64,000 bases of DNA, taken from the NCBI GenBank assembly GCA_944323935.1, contig CALUUJ010000001.1, forward strand, positions 62,001-126,000, in the 5' to 3' direction. The stretch comes from Candidatus Gastranaerophilales bacterium (lineage in GTDB: Bacteria; Cyanobacteriota; Vampirovibrionia; Gastranaerophilales; Gastranaerophilaceae). This document shows positions 18,480 to 28,068 of this stretch, piece by piece; position 1 is the stretch's first letter, and each line of letters starts with the position of its first letter. The notes under the pieces were generated by a model. That model was not told the origin of the DNA, did not search any database, and worked only from the letters and a program-made list of their open reading frames with translations. Position numbers and translations under genes: made by a program.

Positions 18480-20049
18480 AGATTCCTCTTTATTAAAAGC
18501 TGCCTGGTTGATTGCTTTTGTTACAATAATTTCAAAATTTGTAGGCTTTCTTAGAGATGTTTGTATAGCAAATTATTATGGAGCAGGATTAGTTTCTGAT
18601 GCATATTTCTATGCTTATCAAATTCCTTCATTGGCTATTATTTTAATGGGAGGTGTTGGCGGTCCGTTCCATAGTGCAACAGTAAGTGTCTTTGCCAAAC
18701 TTGTAAATCCTGATGATAAAATGCCTCCTGAAAAAGTAAATAAGCTTTTTAATACTTTTTTAACCGCTACTTTTATTGTTTTTGCTTTTCTTTCCATAGT
18801 TGTATTTGTTTTTTCTGATGAAATCCTTAATTTTATAATTCATTCTGACAATAAAGAACTCGTTTCACTTGCAAGTTCGCATTTAAGAATAATGACACCA
18901 GTTATATTGATTGGCGGTATAATAGGCATATATTACGGTCTTTTAATTACATATCGGTGTTTTTTACTTCCGAATCTTTCTCCTGTACTAATGAGTCTCA
19001 GTATAATACTAATTATTGCCTTTACAAAAGGTGATAAATATGGAACTTGTTTGGCTATAGCAACATCAATCGGTGCTTTATTTCAGTTCTTGGCTCAATT
19101 TCCTGCAGTAAAAAAACTTGGATTTAAAATAAAACCAAATTTGGACATTAAGAATAATCCGGAGTTTAAAAATCTTGTAGAACTTGTTTTCCCTGCAGCC
19201 TTAAGTTCAACAATAGGACAGATATATGTTTATGTTGATATGTTTTTTGCTTCACAGTTGAAAGAAGGAGCTTGGACTGCAGTTGGTTATGCAAATAGAG
19301 TTTTTCAGTTTCCTGTAGGAATACTTGTAACCGCCTTTTTAGTTCCTTTATTTCCTATTTTTTCTAAACTGGTTGGAGAAAAAAAATATGATGAAATTAA
19401 ATATTATTTCCACAAAGGAGTTGGATTATTAAATTTTGTAGCGATTCCCATTATGTTCGCAATAATATTACTAGCATACGATGTTGTTCAATTGGTTTTC
19501 CAAAGAGGGGAGTTTGATTCACATGCTACTTATATGGTCTCTCAGGCTTTAATTTTCTTGTCGTTTGCGATAATTCCATATGTATTTAGAGATTCTATTA
19601 CGAGAATTTTTTACTCCTTTAATGATTCAAGAACCCCATTCATAGTTGCTTTTTCATCTATTGTTTTAAAATATATTTTGAATGCTTTATTTATTGAAAA
19701 ACTTGGAATTGCTGCTATTACACTTTCTACATCATTAGTGACTTTATTTAATGCTATATTACTAGGCTGTATTTTATTAAAAAGAATAAATCTTGATTAT
19801 AAAATATATTTTATAAACTTACTAAAAATGGTTTCAGCTGCTTCTCTTGCTTTTGCAATAAACTTTTTGATATACAAAAATTGGATTATTATTCCCGAAA
19901 ATTGGTTTTTATTGTTGGTAAAAACAGTCACAATATTGATACTATCAATGGTGGCATATACTATTTTTGCAATTATATTTAAGATTGAATTTGTAGGTGA
20001 ATTGATTGAAAGAATTAGAAACTATATTAAACAAAAGTTCATTCATTGA
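18472..20049 (+). CDS. murJ: Lipid II flippase MurJ (MviN)
   Basis: Polytopic membrane protein of the MOP exporter superfamily that moves lipid-linked murein precursors across the membrane. About fourteen hydrophobic segments span 525 residues. The N-terminus LKAAWLIAFVTIISKFVGFLRD is the MurJ hallmark, with Arg47-type charged residues in helix 1-2, and FSDSRTP-like FNDSRTPFIVA and RIFYSFND appear in the second half. It starts at GTG (18472-18474) with GGAGG seven bases upstream, overlapping the spoIID-like gene. The following tsaC gene overlaps its 3' end by 44 bases. Confidence 0.95.
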   Translation: MNKDSSLLKAAWLIAFVTIISKFVGFLRDVCIANYYGAGLVSDAYFYAYQIPSLAIILMGGVGGPFHSATVSVFAKLVNPDDKMPPEKVNKLFNTFLTATFIVFAFLSIVVFVFSDEILNFIIHSDNKELVSLASSHLRIMTPVILIGGIIGIYYGLLITYRCFLLPNLSPVLMSLSIILIIAFTKGDKYGTCLAIATSIGALFQFLAQFPAVKKLGFKIKPNLDIKNNPEFKNLVELVFPAALSSTIGQIYVYVDMFFASQLKEGAWTAVGYANRVFQFPVGILVTAFLVPLFPIFSKLVGEKKYDEIKYYFHKGVGLLNFVAIPIMFAIILLAYDVVQLVFQRGEFDSHATYMVSQALIFLSFAIIPYVFRDSITRIFYSFNDSRTPFIVAFSSIVLKYILNALFIEKLGIAAITLSTSLVTLFNAILLGCILLKRINLDYKIYFINLLKMVSAASLAFAINFLIYKNWIIIPENWFLLLVKTVTILILSMVAYTIFAIIFKIEFVGELIERIRNYIKQKFIH

Positions 20050-20629
20050 TGAACTTAATATTTTATTGAAAGAAGGCGGAGTAATTGCATTTGTTACTGA
20101 TACTGTTTGGGGGTTAGGCTGCTTGCCTGATTCAAAAAAAGGTGTTGACAAAATTTATGAAATAAAAGGAAGAGACAGAGCAAAACCATTGATTTTAATG
20201 TCAAATAATATTGAAAATCTTTTTCCATATGTGAAATTAATATCAAAAACAGCTGAAAATTTAATGGAAGAATATTTCCCCGGTGCACTTACTATTGTTA
20301 TGGAAAAATCAGAAAATACTCAGGATTTTATTACTTCCGGTAAAAATACTGTTGGTATTAGAGTTCCTAATAATGAATTTTTCAAAAAACTCTGTTCTGT
20401 TATAGATGGTCATGTTTTGGCCACTACAAGTGCAAATTTATCTAATCATCCTTCTTCAAAAACATATGATATGGCAAAAGAATCTATAGGTAATTTAGTT
20501 GATATTGTTTTTCAAGATTATGGATATAAATGTGCAGGTAAGGAATCAACGGTTGTTCTTATTGATAATGAGAATATAAAAGTATTGCGGCAAGGTAGTA
20601 TTATTCTTCCAAATATTGTGAAAGATTAA
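20006..20629 (+). CDS. Threonylcarbamoyl-AMP synthase, TsaC/Sua5/YrdC family
   Basis: Makes threonylcarbamoyl-AMP, the donor for the t6A modification at position 37 of ANN-decoding tRNAs. Key motifs: GGVIAFVTDTVWGLGC, IKGRDRAKPLIL (with the KxR and KP pairs) and TTSANLSNHPSSKT. The 207 residues cover the YrdC domain only, without the Sua5 C-terminal domain. The likely start is TTG 20006-20008, inside murJ; the next in-frame starts are too far downstream to keep the conserved N-terminus. The last 29 bases overlap the convergent gene at 20601. Confidence 0.93.
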   Translation: MKELETILNKSSFIDELNILLKEGGVIAFVTDTVWGLGCLPDSKKGVDKIYEIKGRDRAKPLILMSNNIENLFPYVKLISKTAENLMEEYFPGALTIVMEKSENTQDFITSGKNTVGIRVPNNEFFKKLCSVIDGHVLATTSANLSNHPSSKTYDMAKESIGNLVDIVFQDYGYKCAGKESTVVLIDNENIKVLRQGSIILPNIVKD

Positions 20630-21446
20630 TGTCTTTTGTTTGAATTGCAGAGATAGGAACTTTTATTATATCTCCGTTATGAAACCAGTTGTATGTATAG
20701 TCCATATAGCTGCCTTCTCCATTTTCATAAGCTTCCCATCTTACATCAAGGTCATTATTTTCCCTGATTGCTCCGTCCTTTATATCAAATAATTTCTTTA
20801 GCGTTTCTACGTTAATTCCATATTTGTATCTTTCATCTTCATTATTTTCTTTGATATTAATTGTTAAAAAAACATATTCCCCATCAGTATACATTTGAGC
20901 AACTTGAGTTTGTTCGTATTGCTTTTTTCTTAATGCAGCCAGCATTTCTTCTAACTCTTCTCTCTTTTTGTTATTTGGATTTTTTGAACTTAGAGTTTCC
21001 TCTATTTCTTCGATTTTACTTTGAAGATAGTTATATGAAGATGGAACTATTATTTCTGTAACAGAATTAAAATCAGTGTTACCGTCAATATTATTGTAAT
21101 CAAGTAAAAAGTCAAGATTACAATCATTTTCTTCTGCAATGGAAACAATGCTTGTTTCGTTTGTATTAAATGGTACCGTTTTTGGTTGTTGAGCTGTTGA
21201 ATTTAAAGGAACACAGAATGTAAGTAATAATGCCATTGTAGTACCTAAAGTTGCTGTTGTAAGCGGTATGGCGATAAGCCCTTTTTTATTTATATTATTT
21301 TTATTTGGATCTCTGGGACTCAATATTTCAGTATGTTTAAATTCATCTTTATATCTTGTATCATTATTTCTTGATGTATTTTTTCTTGAAAAATTGTTAT
21401 AGTAGTTTCCATAATTTCCTTTAAAAGATATTGATTGTATATTCAT
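20601..21446 (-). CDS. Membrane-anchored protein with two LysM-like modules
   Basis: Not a named family. The start at 21446 (MNIQSISFKGNY) is preferred over the longer frame because AAAGGA lies eight bases upstream. A single membrane segment (GLIAIPLTTATLGTTMALLLTFCVP) at about residues 75-98 follows a basic, Asn-rich N-terminus. Outside it are two LysM-like stretches: one ending in YNNIDGNTDFNSVTEIIVP and a C-terminal one with LKKLFDIKDG and WFHNGDIIKVP, the usual NG-D-x-I-x-VP ending. A coiled coil with KIEEIEETL and KKREELEEMLAALRKK lies between them. Peptidoglycan binding is plausible but divergent from classic LysM, so this is inference. Confidence 0.7.
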   Translation of the reverse strand: MNIQSISFKGNYGNYYNNFSRKNTSRNNDTRYKDEFKHTEILSPRDPNKNNINKKGLIAIPLTTATLGTTMALLLTFCVPLNSTAQQPKTVPFNTNETSIVSIAEENDCNLDFLLDYNNIDGNTDFNSVTEIIVPSSYNYLQSKIEEIEETLSSKNPNNKKREELEEMLAALRKKQYEQTQVAQMYTDGEYVFLTINIKENNEDERYKYGINVETLKKLFDIKDGAIRENNDLDVRWEAYENGEGSYMDYTYNWFHNGDIIKVPISAIQTKDINLSQYLEE

Positions 21447-21606
21447 TAAGTTGTCCTTTCTCGCTTTATTACAAAATTTCAAAATAAAATGAATTGATAA
21501 AAAACAAAATATATAATTCATATTTCTTAATAAACGATAAAAAGATTAAAGTTTTAAAAAATCATGTCGAAAAAAAATAGTGTAGTAATTTATAGGAGTG
21601 TTGTAA

Positions 21607-23010
21607 ATGGACTTTAACATAGAAAAAATAGCCGAATTTTTCAAAAACCAGAATTTAGGTGATTTTAAAAAGTCTAATGGTCAGGCTGCTAATGTTGAGG
21701 ATACAATTGTCTTTGAATTGCAGGATGGCGAATACAAGATAGATGAAGAACTTTTAACGAGAGATGGTTTCATAAAAGCTTTAAAAGCAACCGGTACAAA
21801 AGAAAAAGCTTTAACTGAAGAACAACTCGGTCTTATATATGATGCAGTAAGCAGTTTAGATGATGAAGAAGGTATGTCAGAAAGAGAACTAACATATCTT
21901 GCTAGTTTAGGAAACGATAAAGATAAATTTGATTCGGAAGGAAATACAATAAACGAATTTGATATTAAGGCTTTTTTAGATAATGTAGAAGAAGCACTTA
22001 ATGACGATGCACTATGTTGTGATGATGATTGCTGCCCAACAGATTGTTCATGCCAAGATATTCCGAGAGAGACAATTACTTCTGTTCTAAAAGATGATGA
22101 TAGAATTTTAACAGATGATGAAGGTAATAAATATGTAACTGTTGAACCTTGGAGTAATGATAATGATGATAATAATTGTTTATCCAGAATTATTCAGAAC
22201 AGTTATGATTTAGAAGCAATGGGTATTGAAATGTATAGTGAAGAATACTATGCATTAGAAGAAGCAGTAATGAATGCTAATGAAAAAATATATGGCACAG
22301 AAGACGGCGGATGGCGTAAAGAAGTTGGAGGAACCGGAAGACATAACGCAGTATTATATACAGGCGATAAGATTGTACTTCCCGATTTTGAATACGAAAA
22401 GCCTTGCCCGTGTGTAGATGATCCTGAACCTACTCCAACAACGACAACGACTCCTCCTCCAGCAACGACAACAACTCCTCCTCCAACGACGACAACAACT
22501 CCTCCTCCAACAGTGACAAATACTGAAACTGTAACGAATACTGAGACAGTAACAAATACTGAGACAGTAACAAATACTGAAACAGTTACTAATACAGAAA
22601 CTGTAACGAATACAGATACGGTGACAAATACAGATACCGTGACGAATACTGAAACTGTTACTAATACAGATACGGTAACAAATACTGAAACTGTAACAAA
22701 TACTGAGACAGTAACAAATACTGAAACTGTTACTAATACAGCTACAATTCCGGATGTTGATGTTGATCCTGGGCAAGAAATAGACCCTGTTAGACCAGGA
22801 GAGGATTCTGAAACTCCACCTGTTGAAACTCAACCAGAGACTCCACCTGTTGAAACTCAACCTGAAACTCCACCGGTTGAAACTCAACCAGAGACTCCAC
22901 CTGTTGAAACTCAACCTGAAACTCCACCGGTTGAAACTCAACCTGATACAAGCTGTGATAATACTCCACCTGAAGAAGAATATGTTCCGGAAGAAGAACC
23001 AGAATTATAA
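21607..23010 (+). CDS. Thr/Pro tandem-repeat protein with EF-hand-like and LysM-like regions
   Basis: A 467-residue acidic protein of unknown function. The N-terminal 130 residues contain two EF-hand-like loops (LDDEEGMSERE and DSEGNTINEFD). A Cys cluster (CCDDDCCPTDCSC) follows, then a LysM-like stretch from YVTVEPW to GDKIVLPDFEY near residue 260. The remainder is three low-complexity blocks: PTTTTTPPP repeats, thirteen TVTNTE-type hexapeptides, and five ETPPVETQP nonapeptides, ending in an acidic tail. There is no signal peptide or sorting motif, though such Thr/Pro stalks are usual in surface proteins. AGGAG precedes the ATG. A strong terminator follows. Confidence 0.78.
   Translation: MDFNIEKIAEFFKNQNLGDFKKSNGQAANVEDTIVFELQDGEYKIDEELLTRDGFIKALKATGTKEKALTEEQLGLIYDAVSSLDDEEGMSERELTYLASLGNDKDKFDSEGNTINEFDIKAFLDNVEEALNDDALCCDDDCCPTDCSCQDIPRETITSVLKDDDRILTDDEGNKYVTVEPWSNDNDDNNCLSRIIQNSYDLEAMGIEMYSEEYYALEEAVMNANEKIYGTEDGGWRKEVGGTGRHNAVLYTGDKIVLPDFEYEKPCPCVDDPEPTPTTTTTPPPATTTTPPPTTTTTPPPTVTNTETVTNTETVTNTETVTNTETVTNTETVTNTDTVTNTDTVTNTETVTNTDTVTNTETVTNTETVTNTETVTNTATIPDVDVDPGQEIDPVRPGEDSETPPVETQPETPPVETQPETPPVETQPETPPVETQPETPPVETQPDTSCDNTPPEEEYVPEEEPEL
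22510..22743. repeat. Tandem repeat, 13 units of 18 bp (TVTNTE)
   Basis: In-frame 18-base units encode TVTNTE, with three units ending in Asp and the last in Ala. The DNA copies differ at synonymous third positions, so the amino-acid sequence is more uniform than the DNA, which points to selection on the protein as well as recent expansion. Confidence 0.95.
22810..22944. repeat. Tandem repeat, 5 units of 27 bp (ETPPVETQP)
   Basis: Five in-frame 27-base units encode ETPPVETQP. Alternate units share identical silent changes (CCACCTGTT versus CCACCGGTT), which suggests duplication of a 54-base pair of units. Confidence 0.95.
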
Positions 23011-23014
23011 AAAT

Positions 23015-23044
23015 AAAAGAAGACCCCAAAAGGGTCTTCTTTTT
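23015..23044 (+). terminator. Strong hairpin terminator
   Basis: A twelve-pair stem, AAAAGAAGACCC with GGGTCTTCTTTT, and a five-base loop, followed by T residues. It lies immediately after the repeat-protein gene. Confidence 0.88.
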
Positions 23045-23092
23045 CTAGCAAAAAAAAAAATTATGGGATTTGAAACAGATAAAGGAGAAAAA

Positions 23093-23686
23093 ATGAAAAT
23101 AGCTTTTAATACATATATGTCTTCACCTGTTTCAATGAAGGCAGATAAAAAAAATAATAGATACAGACAACCTATAAGTGCATTGTTAAAGCCATTTGAA
23201 GCCAGTAAGGAAGCAGTAATCCCACCATTGAAACTTATGAAAGGAATTAATCCGAATTCATCTGATGTATTTGATAATTTTACAAAAATTGATGATGTAA
23301 CCAGAAATATTAATTTTACAAAAGACCAAGAGTCTTGGATTACATGCCTCTTTGAAGAAATAGAAGAGTTCATAATTGCAAGAGATGAGTATTCGCATGA
23401 AAAGACTTTAGCGAATAAAGAACATATGGAAGAAGAAATGGGTGATATTTTCTATGCTGCAGCCAGTATTGCAAAAGATAGTGGAATTGACCCTCAAGAA
23501 GCATTTAAGGCGACTAACAGAAAAATCTTTAATAGGATTAATTTAATGGAAAGATTTTGCATAACAAGTAAATCTCAATCTGAGAACTTGGCTGATTGTA
23601 CAGATGAAGAAAGACGCGCTCTGTGGAATGCTGCAAAATATAAATTATACGGAGTCCAAGCAAAAAGATTTGCTTTTGATGCTTAA
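23093..23686 (+). CDS. MazG-like nucleotide pyrophosphohydrolase domain protein
   Basis: The C-terminal half matches the all-alpha MazG fold that hydrolyses nucleoside triphosphates to monophosphates. It has the EEIEEF helix, then EEEMGDIFYAAASIAKDSG, with the metal-binding E-E-x-x-D arrangement, and the family ending DPQEAFKATNRKIFNRI. The N-terminal 80 residues are basic, poorly conserved looking and contain no known domain. The start at 23093 is chosen because AAAGGAG lies six bases upstream; the frame is open further 5' only through the repeat gene's shadow. The 3' end overlaps the convergent gene by 42 bases. Substrate unknown. Confidence 0.82.
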   Translation: MKIAFNTYMSSPVSMKADKKNNRYRQPISALLKPFEASKEAVIPPLKLMKGINPNSSDVFDNFTKIDDVTRNINFTKDQESWITCLFEEIEEFIIARDEYSHEKTLANKEHMEEEMGDIFYAAASIAKDSGIDPQEAFKATNRKIFNRINLMERFCITSKSQSENLADCTDEERRALWNAAKYKLYGVQAKRFAFDA

Positions 23687-25318
23687 TTTAATTAGCTCAA
23701 TTGCTTTCTGAATTGAAATATCCCAATCGTTATATTCATTATTTACTATTGGTATTACGGATTTGTACCAGCCGCAGTCTTTACCAGTTAAATCGTACCA
23801 TCTGAATTCATAATGGTAGTTAAAGATACCTATTGTCTTTTTGCCTATAGCGCCTGCTAAATTTAAAATGCAATTATCACTACTGATTATTAAGTCAGTG
23901 TTTTGAATTGCGGCTGCCGTATCTGCGAAGTTATTGAAATCTTTTGCAACATTAATTACTTTGTTATTTTTAAAACATTTAAGTTTTTTATCATCTATAT
24001 CTTTTGTAAAACAATAGAGTTCTATATTCTCTAATTTATCAAGCGGAAGTAATTTTTCTAAAGGAATATTCCTTTTGCTATTACTTGCAATACCTTCAAA
24101 TGCTATACCTATTTTTAGTTTATCATTATTAAAATATTTATCTTGAAATTTTCGTACCAGATATTTATTGGGTTTTATGTATCCTCCGCCAACGGAAATA
24201 TTTTCTTTTGTTAAATTTAAGGCAATAGGAATAGACATACATGGAATATGAAAATCATATTGCAAAGTATTTATATCTGTTGTTTTTTGGCAGTGTACTT
24301 CTACTCCGAATTGATTATCTTTGACTAAATCATATGCATTGTTTTGTATATAATATATTACTTTTTTCGCAAGTTTTACAAGTCTTGGCATATATCCAAA
24401 CATTAAGAAATTGTCGCCATAACCTTGTTCATAGTGAACAAGAAGGGTAGAATTTGATAAATCTTCTTTTCCACTCCAAATAGGTCTATTTAATTTGGGA
24501 TATATAGTAGGTTCATTTTTTTCAAATCTTGAACCATAATATTTTGCCCATTCCGCTATATCACCATTTCTCATACAAGAGGCACAATAAGTAAATTCAT
24601 CATCTTTATCAGCATAACCATTTTTTATATATATATCCCAGCATTTTTTTTCTGTCTGATAGTCTTTTGTTTTCATTGCTGCAACAATTGTGTTCTTAAG
24701 ATATGCTTTACTATTTGGTACTTTTTCTATAGCTTTTTTGAAATATTCAAGTGCTTTTTTCGCATCATCAGGATGTTGTGTCTTTTTTATATAAGAATTG
24801 AAATAATGACAGCCTATTGTATTATAATCTGTTGCGTCCAATTCTGTTTTGTTATTTAAATTGAGGTATTTATTATAATATTCTATTGCCTTTGTGTATT
24901 CTTGATTTTTTTCATAAGCATTACTCAAAATTTTATAATTTTCAGCTTCTTTCCTTAACTTAATTAATTTTTTTGCTAACATCAGTTGCAAATCGTATTG
25001 TTCAAGTTTTTCAAGACAATTTATATGATTTTTTATGTTTGTTGTATTCTTGGGGTTCAATTGATAAATATAGTTGTAACAAATTAAAGCATTTGCGTAA
25101 TTCTTTTCTTGATAGTATTTATCTGATAACTTTTTGAGCTTTTCTGCTAATATGTTTTCAGAATATTTTATTTCTTTTTTTATTGAATTATCAGAGATAT
25201 CATAAAGATTTTTTATATAAAATTCATAACAATTAACGGCTTCAACAATTTTTCCTTGCTCAAGCATTGCAATCCAAGTCGCCCTGTTAATTTTAAAATC
25301 TGCTGATTTTTTACTCAT
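23645..25318 (-). CDS. TPR protein with C-terminal glycosyltransferase-like domain
   Basis: A 557-residue protein with TPR-type helical repeats over roughly residues 1-260 (for example NYKILSNAYEKNQEYTKAIEYYNKYLNL). The C-terminal 290 residues resemble the GT-B fold of heptosyltransferases and O-GlcNAc-transferase-like proteins: LLVHYEQGYGDNFLMFGYMPRL at the start and AIQNTDLIISSDNCILNLAGAIGKKTIG near the end. Such proteins are thought to glycosylate proteins or cell-surface glycans. No signal peptide. Acceptor and donor cannot be inferred. It overlaps the convergent MazG-like gene. Confidence 0.85.
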   Translation of the reverse strand: MSKKSADFKINRATWIAMLEQGKIVEAVNCYEFYIKNLYDISDNSIKKEIKYSENILAEKLKKLSDKYYQEKNYANALICYNYIYQLNPKNTTNIKNHINCLEKLEQYDLQLMLAKKLIKLRKEAENYKILSNAYEKNQEYTKAIEYYNKYLNLNNKTELDATDYNTIGCHYFNSYIKKTQHPDDAKKALEYFKKAIEKVPNSKAYLKNTIVAAMKTKDYQTEKKCWDIYIKNGYADKDDEFTYCASCMRNGDIAEWAKYYGSRFEKNEPTIYPKLNRPIWSGKEDLSNSTLLVHYEQGYGDNFLMFGYMPRLVKLAKKVIYYIQNNAYDLVKDNQFGVEVHCQKTTDINTLQYDFHIPCMSIPIALNLTKENISVGGGYIKPNKYLVRKFQDKYFNNDKLKIGIAFEGIASNSKRNIPLEKLLPLDKLENIELYCFTKDIDDKKLKCFKNNKVINVAKDFNNFADTAAAIQNTDLIISSDNCILNLAGAIGKKTIGIFNYHYEFRWYDLTGKDCGWYKSVIPIVNNEYNDWDISIQKAIELIKLSIKSKSFCLDSV

Positions 25319-25371
25319 AGATTAATAATAATTCAGATTTATATATTTTGTTTCATACAAATAACCGAATA

Positions 25372-26529
25372 TTAATCTTTTGGAATATATTTAATGAAAT
25401 ATGAGAAAGCAAAAGGTACAAAGGTCATAATTAGCAATATGTTCATGAATCCGCATTTTTCAGCAAGTAAGCTTATCAAAGGTAGTAAAATTCCAATAAC
25501 TCCCCAGCTGAAACCACCTATGAATCCGGAAATCATACTCTTAAATTCCGGCATTAATTTTTGTGCCAATGCCATATTTACAGGAGATGCCAGTAAACTA
25601 AAATATGCAATCAAAATAAAGGATAATAATCCTATTATTCCCATTCCGTTATTTAAGTAGAAAATAATACCGAGAGGTGCTACTGTAATCAATGAAATAT
25701 AAAATACATTTTTTATACCTACTTTTTTTTCAAGTAATGGACTTGTTACAACTCCAAGTGCACCTGACAACATAAATAATAAAAGAATTATTCCTATTTT
25801 GGAAACATTATACCCCATTGACTTCCAATAAAAAGGTAAAATAATAGGAAAAGAAGAAACAACAAAAGCTTTTACTATTGATGCTCCCACTAAAATGGAA
25901 ACTGGTTTGTTTTTTAATATTTCTTTTATAGCCGTAATAATTGAAACTTTGGGTTTATCTATATGTAAGGTGTTTAATCTTGGCACTGTTTTTAATGTTA
26001 TATATGCCATTATTATTCCAACAAAACAAGCAAAAGGAAGTTTTTCTAAACCCCATATTTCAGTAATTCCTGAAGAAATTGCCGGCCCTAGTGAAAAACC
26101 AAAAGTCCCCATTGCGATAAATATACTCATATTTTTACTGTTTTCCGATTGTTTAGAATAGTTAAAAACGATACTTGTTGCTTGCGGGTGAAAGAATGCA
26201 ACTCCCATATGCCCTAACAGAAGACATATAACAAGTGCATAAATATTCTTTGCCAATCCTAAAAAAGATAAAAATATAGATGCCATAAGCATTCCCCAAA
26301 AAATGAAAAATCTTCTTTGCCATTTATCTGCTATATATCCGAAAAACGGCTGAGACAATGATGATGTTAAATTAGATATAGAAATAAGTACAGTAGCAAC
26401 AGCCATTGTTATACCTATTTTTGCGGCAATAAACGGCATTATCGGATTTAAAAATCCTGAGTATGTATCTGTTATAAAATGTCCTAAAGATAGTGTATTT
26501 ATTACTTTTTTGTCTTTATTTTCTTCCAT
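25372..26529 (-). CDS. MFS transporter, fosmidomycin-resistance (Fsr)-like
   Basis: Major facilitator of 385 residues with about twelve membrane helices. The N-terminus (LSLGHFITDTYSGFLNPIMPF) and the helix 2-3 loop GYIADKWQRR match the Fsr family, in which the D(R/K)xGRR motif takes this form. The phrase GHMGVAFFHPQATSIVF in helix 4 is another Fsr hallmark. Fsr-like proteins export small drugs, but native substrates are mostly unknown. The gene ends a minus-strand run with purH one base upstream and proC before it. Confidence 0.88.
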   Translation of the reverse strand: MEENKDKKVINTLSLGHFITDTYSGFLNPIMPFIAAKIGITMAVATVLISISNLTSSLSQPFFGYIADKWQRRFFIFWGMLMASIFLSFLGLAKNIYALVICLLLGHMGVAFFHPQATSIVFNYSKQSENSKNMSIFIAMGTFGFSLGPAISSGITEIWGLEKLPFACFVGIIMAYITLKTVPRLNTLHIDKPKVSIITAIKEILKNKPVSILVGASIVKAFVVSSFPIILPFYWKSMGYNVSKIGIILLLFMLSGALGVVTSPLLEKKVGIKNVFYISLITVAPLGIIFYLNNGMGIIGLLSFILIAYFSLLASPVNMALAQKLMPEFKSMISGFIGGFSWGVIGILLPLISLLAEKCGFMNILLIMTFVPFAFSYFIKYIPKD

Positions 26530-26530
26530 A

Positions 26531-28066
26531 TTAATGTTTAAAATGCCTTATTCCTGTTGTTATCATAGCAATATTATATTTATCTGCTGTTTTTATTACA
26601 TCTTCATCTTTTATACTTCCACCGGGTTGAATAATTGCTGCTATTCTGCCTTGGGCAGCTACATGTATATTATCTATAGCTGGGAAGAAACCATCTGATG
26701 CTGCAACAGCATCTTTTGAACCGTCACAAGCTTTATTTAATGCTATTTCAAATGCATCTACTCTACTGGTTTGTCCTTGACCGATTCCGATTGCTTTAAA
26801 ATCTTTCGCTATTACAATTGCATTTGATTTTGCGTGTTTAACTATTTTCCACGCAAAAATCATATCTTCTATCATTTCTGCTGTTGGTTTCGCTTTTGTT
26901 ACAACTTTGAAATTGTCTTTGTCCAGTTCACCTTTATCTGAGTCTTGAACTAAAGTTCCGAATGGAGTTACTCTTATTTCCTGATTTAAGTGATTTTTAT
27001 ATTCAATTAATGAAGTATTTAATCTTATTACTCTCAAATTTTTCTTTATTTTAAGAAGCTCTAATGCTTTTGGTGTGAAATCAGGAGCAATAACAACTTC
27101 TAAAAACATAGCTGTAAGTTGTTTAGCAAGTTCCTCATTCACAACTTGAGTAAAACCAACAATTCCTCCAAAAGCACTCAAAGGATCACAATCTAATGCT
27201 TTTGCCCAAGCTTCAGATATGTCTTTACCTAATGCTGCTCCGCAAGGTGTATTGTGTTTGATTATTACACAAGCACATACATCATAAAATTCACTTAGTA
27301 TGTTTGTGCAAGCACTTACATCTAGTATATTATTGTATGAAAGTTCTTTTCCGTTAAGAACTTCATAATCTACAGTATTATTTGTATAATATATACTTGC
27401 ATTTTGATGAGGATTTTCACCGTATCTTAAATTTTTTGCTTTTTTTATATTTAATGAAAAATAATTGTTAGTGTCTTCTTCAAATCTGTTTGAAAGTTCA
27501 TGTAATATTTTTGTGTCGAAATCTAATGTTTTTTCAAAAACTTTTAGTGCAAATTCTCTTCTTAGTTTTAATGAACTTTCGCCGTTATGTTCTTCTAAAT
27601 CTGATAAAACTTCTTTATATTGTTCGGGTGATGAAACAGCAAGAACTCTTTTATTATTTTTGGCCGCTGCTCTTAACATAGATGGACCACCAATATCAAT
27701 AGTATTTGTTAGTTCTGTTTCTTCAACTTGTCTTGTAACTGCTTCTTCAAACGGATAAAAATTAACTACTACCATGTCAAAAAGTTTTATGTTCTTTTCT
27801 TCAATGTCGGCTTTTTCTTTAGGATTGTTTAAATCAGCAAGTATTCCTGCAAATATGTCCGGATAAAGCGTTTTTACTTTTCCGTTAATAAGTTGTCTTG
27901 TTCCTGTTATTTCTGTTATCTCTTTTGCATTTATGTGATTTCCTTTTAATAAATCATAGGTGGAGCCTGTTGCTATTATTTCATAGTTATATTTATTTGT
28001 AAGTTCTTCTGCAAATTCAACAAGTTTATCTTTGTTATATACACTTATTAATGCTCTTTTTGTCAT
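26531..28066 (-). CDS. purH: Bifunctional AICAR transformylase/IMP cyclohydrolase
   Basis: Catalyses the last two steps of IMP synthesis. Residues 1-190 form the MGS-like cyclohydrolase domain (RALISVYNKDKLVEFA, ATGSTYDLL, GGPSMLRAAAKN). Residues 200-511 form the transformylase domain, with the catalytic Lys-His pair in IIKHNTPCGAA, DPLSAFGGIVG and the C-terminal FFPAIDNIHVAAQGRIAAIIQPGGS motif. Length 511 is normal. It is separated from proC by two bases and from the MFS gene by one, so the three are co-transcribed. Confidence 0.97.
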   Translation of the reverse strand: MTKRALISVYNKDKLVEFAEELTNKYNYEIIATGSTYDLLKGNHINAKEITEITGTRQLINGKVKTLYPDIFAGILADLNNPKEKADIEEKNIKLFDMVVVNFYPFEEAVTRQVEETELTNTIDIGGPSMLRAAAKNNKRVLAVSSPEQYKEVLSDLEEHNGESSLKLRREFALKVFEKTLDFDTKILHELSNRFEEDTNNYFSLNIKKAKNLRYGENPHQNASIYYTNNTVDYEVLNGKELSYNNILDVSACTNILSEFYDVCACVIIKHNTPCGAALGKDISEAWAKALDCDPLSAFGGIVGFTQVVNEELAKQLTAMFLEVVIAPDFTPKALELLKIKKNLRVIRLNTSLIEYKNHLNQEIRVTPFGTLVQDSDKGELDKDNFKVVTKAKPTAEMIEDMIFAWKIVKHAKSNAIVIAKDFKAIGIGQGQTSRVDAFEIALNKACDGSKDAVAASDGFFPAIDNIHVAAQGRIAAIIQPGGSIKDEDVIKTADKYNIAMITTGIRHFKH

Positions 28067-28068
28067 AA

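Noticed and set aside
22354..22941. Long minus-strand frame opposite the Thr/Pro repeats
   Set aside because: It is a low-complexity shadow of the repeats on the coding strand, rich in Arg, Ser and Trp, with no ribosome site.
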